From contig CP154955.1 in NCBI GenBank assembly GCA_039621445.1, positions 8,420,241-8,484,240 of the forward strand: a DNA stretch of 64,000 nt, given 5' to 3'. How positions within the stretch are numbered: the first letter of the stretch is position 1; each line of letters opens with the position of its first letter. Shown here in pieces: positions 62,928 through 64,000 of the stretch. The notes beneath the pieces are model-generated. The model was not told the origin of the DNA, made no database searches, and saw nothing but the letters and a program-made list of their open reading frames with translations. Source of the DNA: Euglena gracilis (Eukaryota; Euglenida; Euglenophyceae; Euglenales). A program made the position numbers and the translations under genes.

Positions 62928-63466
62928 TGGGGGCATAAAGTTGGGAGCTGCCATATATGTATATGTATGTGTGTGTGTGTATATGTGTGTGTGTATATAC
63001 ATATATATACATATATATGTTTATATATACACACAGACATATATATGTATATATGTATATATGCATATATGCATGTATATGTATACATATGCATATATAC
63101 ACACATATACAAACACATGTGTGTATATGTGTGTATGTATATATATGTACATATATGGAACCCCTTGAGGAAAGTTTACATTTTGCGGGAGCCCGAAGGA
63201 ATTTACATGCGACATGTGTTTTATTTGTAATTATTGCATTCATTTTATTTTTGCATTTTTTTTCTATGCCATGCTTTTTTTTAAGGGTGCGTGTTTCGCC
63301 CCCCCCCCCCCGTTACCGTCCAACCCCCGAACCCCCGGGGGGGGGGGGCCCAAAAGCCGCCCTCTGGCCCCAGCCGAAAGACGCGTTCGCCGCCTTTCTG
63401 AAGGCCCTCGGCTTCCCCTTCGTGGACGAGACAGACAACGTCGTGTACCGCCAGTTCCTCCGCTGA
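49344..63466 (+). CDS. ilvA: Threonine deaminase (biosynthetic, PLP), 17 exons recognised
   Basis: Converts threonine to 2-oxobutanoate and ammonia, the first committed step of isoleucine synthesis, normally inhibited by isoleucine. Join: 49344-49446, 49839-49994, 50444-50532, 52144-52260, 52520-52594, 52998-53084, 53380-53440, 53848-53949, 54260-54343, 55159-55231, 55524-55657, 56043-56141, 56748-56850, 59500-59580, 59674-59733, 61887-61913, 63373-63466; 1545 nt, 514 aa, about the bacterial length. Seen: [12 protein letters not shown] (PLP Lys), [18 protein letters not shown] (phosphate loop), SGANMNF, then two ACT-like regulatory domains starting [14 protein letters not shown] and [15 protein letters not shown], ending [15 protein letters not shown]. 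The two regulatory domains mark the biosynthetic, feedback-controlled type. Twelve introns GT-AG, four non-conventional. The N-terminus, with any organelle presequence, is not resolved. Confidence 0.93.
49839..49994 (+). CDS. ilvA: Threonine deaminase PLP-lysine exon
   Basis: [20 protein letters not shown] then [14 protein letters not shown]; ends TCSAG at GTGTGC. Confidence 0.95.
50444..50532 (+). CDS. ilvA: Threonine deaminase exon
   Basis: [20 protein letters not shown] then [13 protein letters not shown] introns on both sides. Confidence 0.95.
52144..52260 (+). CDS. ilvA: Threonine deaminase exon
   Basis: [20 protein letters not shown] then [19 protein letters not shown]. Confidence 0.92.
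52261..52519 (+). other. Non-conventional intron of threonine deaminase
   Basis: 5' CCC-GGGGCG and 3' CGCCCC: 6 bp; C-runs blur the cut by 1-2 nt. Join reads [14 protein letters not shown] as in the family. Includes a TG/GT tract (52380-52490). Confidence 0.75.
52520..52594 (+). CDS. ilvA: Threonine deaminase exon
   Basis: [24 protein letters not shown]. Confidence 0.93.
52998..53084 (+). CDS. ilvA: Threonine deaminase glycine-loop exon
   Basis: [20 protein letters not shown] then AYVKRIFPK. Confidence 0.95.
53380..53440 (+). CDS. ilvA: Threonine deaminase exon
   Basis: [20 protein letters not shown]; donor GTGTTT. Confidence 0.94.
53848..53949 (+). CDS. ilvA: Threonine deaminase exon
   Basis: [20 protein letters not shown] then [13 protein letters not shown]. 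Confidence 0.95.
54260..54343 (+). CDS. ilvA: Threonine deaminase exon
   Basis: [20 protein letters not shown] then RVVLEPA. Confidence 0.95.
55159..55231 (+). CDS. ilvA: Threonine deaminase exon
   Basis: [20 protein letters not shown] then FVAV. Confidence 0.93.
55232..55523 (+). other. Non-conventional intron of threonine deaminase
   Basis: 5' GACC-ACACATTCA and 3' TGGATGTATGG-CGGG pair over about 10 nt with one mismatch and one wobble; GAC repeated at both junctions. Join gives VTSGANMNF. Confidence 0.75.
55524..55657 (+). CDS. ilvA: Threonine deaminase exon, start of first ACT-like domain
   Basis: [20 protein letters not shown] then [20 protein letters not shown]. Confidence 0.95.
56043..56141 (+). 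CDS. ilvA: Threonine deaminase exon
   Basis: [20 protein letters not shown] then [12 protein letters not shown]. Confidence 0.93.
56240..56530. mobile_element. C/G-tract element with GACTGACTGG words and GGCGCC hairpin
   Basis: GCACTGGCCGACCCCCC / GGGGGGCTGG facing words, hairpin GGCACCGAAGGCGCCGG followed by AAAATTTTTTGGCC, then a second GGCTGGCCCCCCC/G-run pair. A related copy lies at 58480-58670 (hairpin GCAGCACTAAAGGTGC). Confidence 0.55.
56748..56850 (+). CDS. ilvA: Threonine deaminase exon
   Basis: [20 protein letters not shown] then [14 protein letters not shown]; donor GTAACC. Confidence 0.94.
58930..59070. repeat. (CA)n then (CACT)n microsatellite
   Basis: CA units to about 58980, then ACTCACTCACTC units to 59060. 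Confidence 0.97.
59290..59430. repeat. CA/CACG-rich microsatellite
   Basis: CACACACGCACAC-type units ending about 60 nt before an exon acceptor. Confidence 0.9.
59500..59580 (+). CDS. ilvA: Threonine deaminase exon, second ACT-like domain
   Basis: [20 protein letters not shown] then KYFLRC. Confidence 0.94.
59581..59673 (+). other. Short non-conventional intron of threonine deaminase (93 nt)
   Basis: 5' GAA-CAGAG and 3' CTCTG-TTTCT: CAG at +4 to +6, CTG at -8 to -6; CTGAA repeated at both junctions. Join reads [17 protein letters not shown], aligning residue for residue with the bacterial enzyme. Confidence 0.85.
59674..59733 (+). CDS. ilvA: Threonine deaminase exon
   Basis: [19 protein letters not shown]; donor GTGTGC. 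Confidence 0.93.
59905..60955. mobile_element. 1-kb inverted-repeat element with CCATACCACC arrays
   Basis: Arms CATGGCACAAAGTGGGGCCC plus CCATACC, and the perfect inverse on the right. Both sides abut AAATATAT, an 8-bp direct repeat. Next to the arms lie CCCCATACCA arrays (59930-60050 and 60720-60925); the middle has about three tandem units of about 115 nt. Confidence 0.85.
60265..60615. repeat. Tandem units of about 115 nt inside the 1-kb element
   Basis: Repeated order: TTTTTTTGTGGGCAAATCGC, GCGACGTATGAAACTGTTCG, AGTGCCC plus G-run, C-run, AACAAAAATAACCTCATCTT. Confidence 0.85.
61887..61913 (+). CDS. ilvA: Threonine deaminase micro-exon (27 nt)
   Basis: VLVGLQVE plus flanking partial codons, the strand before the last helix; acceptor CCGTCCCCCTAG. 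Confidence 0.82.
61952..62400. repeat. AT-rich TATA/ATATAC microsatellites
   Basis: Mostly ATATAT and TATAATATAT alternation, interrupted at 62075-62180 by GGGGTGGACACTGTTCCC-type sequence. Confidence 0.93.
62446..62975. mobile_element. Three copies of GCATAAAGTTGGGAGCTGCC in alternating orientation
   Basis: Forward copy at about 62448, inverse copy at about 62703-62731, forward copy at about 62934, each next to ATATATGTATATGTATGTG or its inverse. Adjacent copies form inverted repeats of about 45 nt. Confidence 0.85.
63373..63466 (+). CDS. ilvA: Threonine deaminase terminal exon
   Basis: [20 protein letters not shown] then [10 protein letters not shown] and TGA at 63464-63466. Confidence 0.95.
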
Positions 63467-63730
63467 CCCACCCCTGCCCTCCCCACCGGCAACGCCGTCC
63501 AGCTGGCCGCCCACCGGGCTTTGGGCCGCTCTTCCGCGACTGAGTTTGTGTTCTGTGTCTGTCCTGGCACAAGAAGCACAATGGGTTCGCAGGTTGGAGT
63601 GTAATGGCTAGCGTTTTTCGGATTTCCTGTGTGTGTTGTGTGGGTGTGTATATGGTGTGTGTGTGCGTGTGTGTGTGTGTGTGTGTCTGTGTGTGTGTGT
63701 GTGTGTTGTGTGTGTGTGTGTGTGTGTGTG

Positions 63731-63807
<77 letters not shown>

Positions 63808-63810
63808 GTG

Positions 63811-63847
<37 letters not shown>

Positions 63848-63883
63848 GTGTGTGTGTGTGTGTTGTGTGTGTGTGTGTGTGTG

Positions 63884-63926
<43 letters not shown>

Positions 63927-63947
63927 GTGTGTGTGTGTGTTGTGTGG

Positions 63948-63998
<51 letters not shown>

Positions 63999-64000
63999 GT
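63467..64000. repeat. 3' flank of threonine deaminase and (TG)n tract
   Basis: About 170 nt of probable 3' UTR, then a TG microsatellite from about 63640 to the right edge with occasional TTG interruptions. Confidence 0.95.

Larger units (their letters stand above)
61914..63372 (+). other. Last non-conventional intron of threonine deaminase
   Basis: 5' CCAGGGCG and 3' CGCCCTCTGG pair (8 bp, 2-nt bulge). Ends ambiguous by 1-3 nt. AT microsatellites (61952-62400) and the triple repeat at 62446-62975 lie inside. Confidence 0.65.

Noticed and set aside
62328-63230. Tyr/Ile/Val/Cys-rich frames on both strands
   Set aside because: Translations of AT and ATGT microsatellites.

Overview
This window looks like nuclear DNA of a euglenid, most likely a Euglena-like alga. 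The organism call is an inference. It rests on how the genes are interrupted: many introns have no GT/AG ends, and their two ends are complementary, with bases +4 to +6 able to pair with -8 to -6 (often CAG with CTG). That geometry is known from the non-conventional introns of euglenids. These introns alternate with ordinary GT-AG introns inside the same genes. AG acceptors 4-21 nt upstream of several start codons fit spliced-leader trans-splicing, and a short TTAGGG tract fits Euglenozoan telomere chemistry. No rRNA, tRNA, CRISPR or bacterial operon was seen.

Layout, all genes on the + strand: a TATG array (1-1189); the last exon of a probable C2-domain protein (to 1389); gene Z, 100 aa, unknown (1952-5534); an F-box protein with leucine-rich motifs, 13 exons, about 389 aa (6318-26421); gene X, 110 aa, unknown (27026-30948); gene Y, 175 aa, unknown (31308-33288); dihydropyrimidinase, 18 exons, about 525 aa (34620-45414); two unassigned coding exons (45635-48559); biosynthetic threonine deaminase, 17 exons recognised, at least 514 aa (49344-63466); a TG tract to the right end. 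Dihydropyrimidinase (pyrimidine or hydantoin ring opening) and threonine deaminase (first step of isoleucine synthesis) are well supported by motifs running through every exon. The other genes were assembled from reading frame plus intron-end pairing and are less certain. The two enzymes have no obvious pathway link.

About 90 percent of the window is intron or spacer. It is packed with microsatellites, with nested inverted-repeat elements whose arms are C-tracts and G-tracts joined to element-specific words, with a family of small GGAAGCGG/CCGCTTCC hairpins, and with one apparently recent intron-like insertion (26557-26691) flanked by 9-bp direct repeats. The most interesting content is the dense set of about 30 predicted non-conventional introns and intron-like insertions, from 87 nt to about 3 kb. 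Using their end pairing to place splice sites gives reading frames of 303, 1170, 333, 528, 1578 and 1545 nt, all multiples of three. Splice sites placed by pairing can be off by 1-3 nt.
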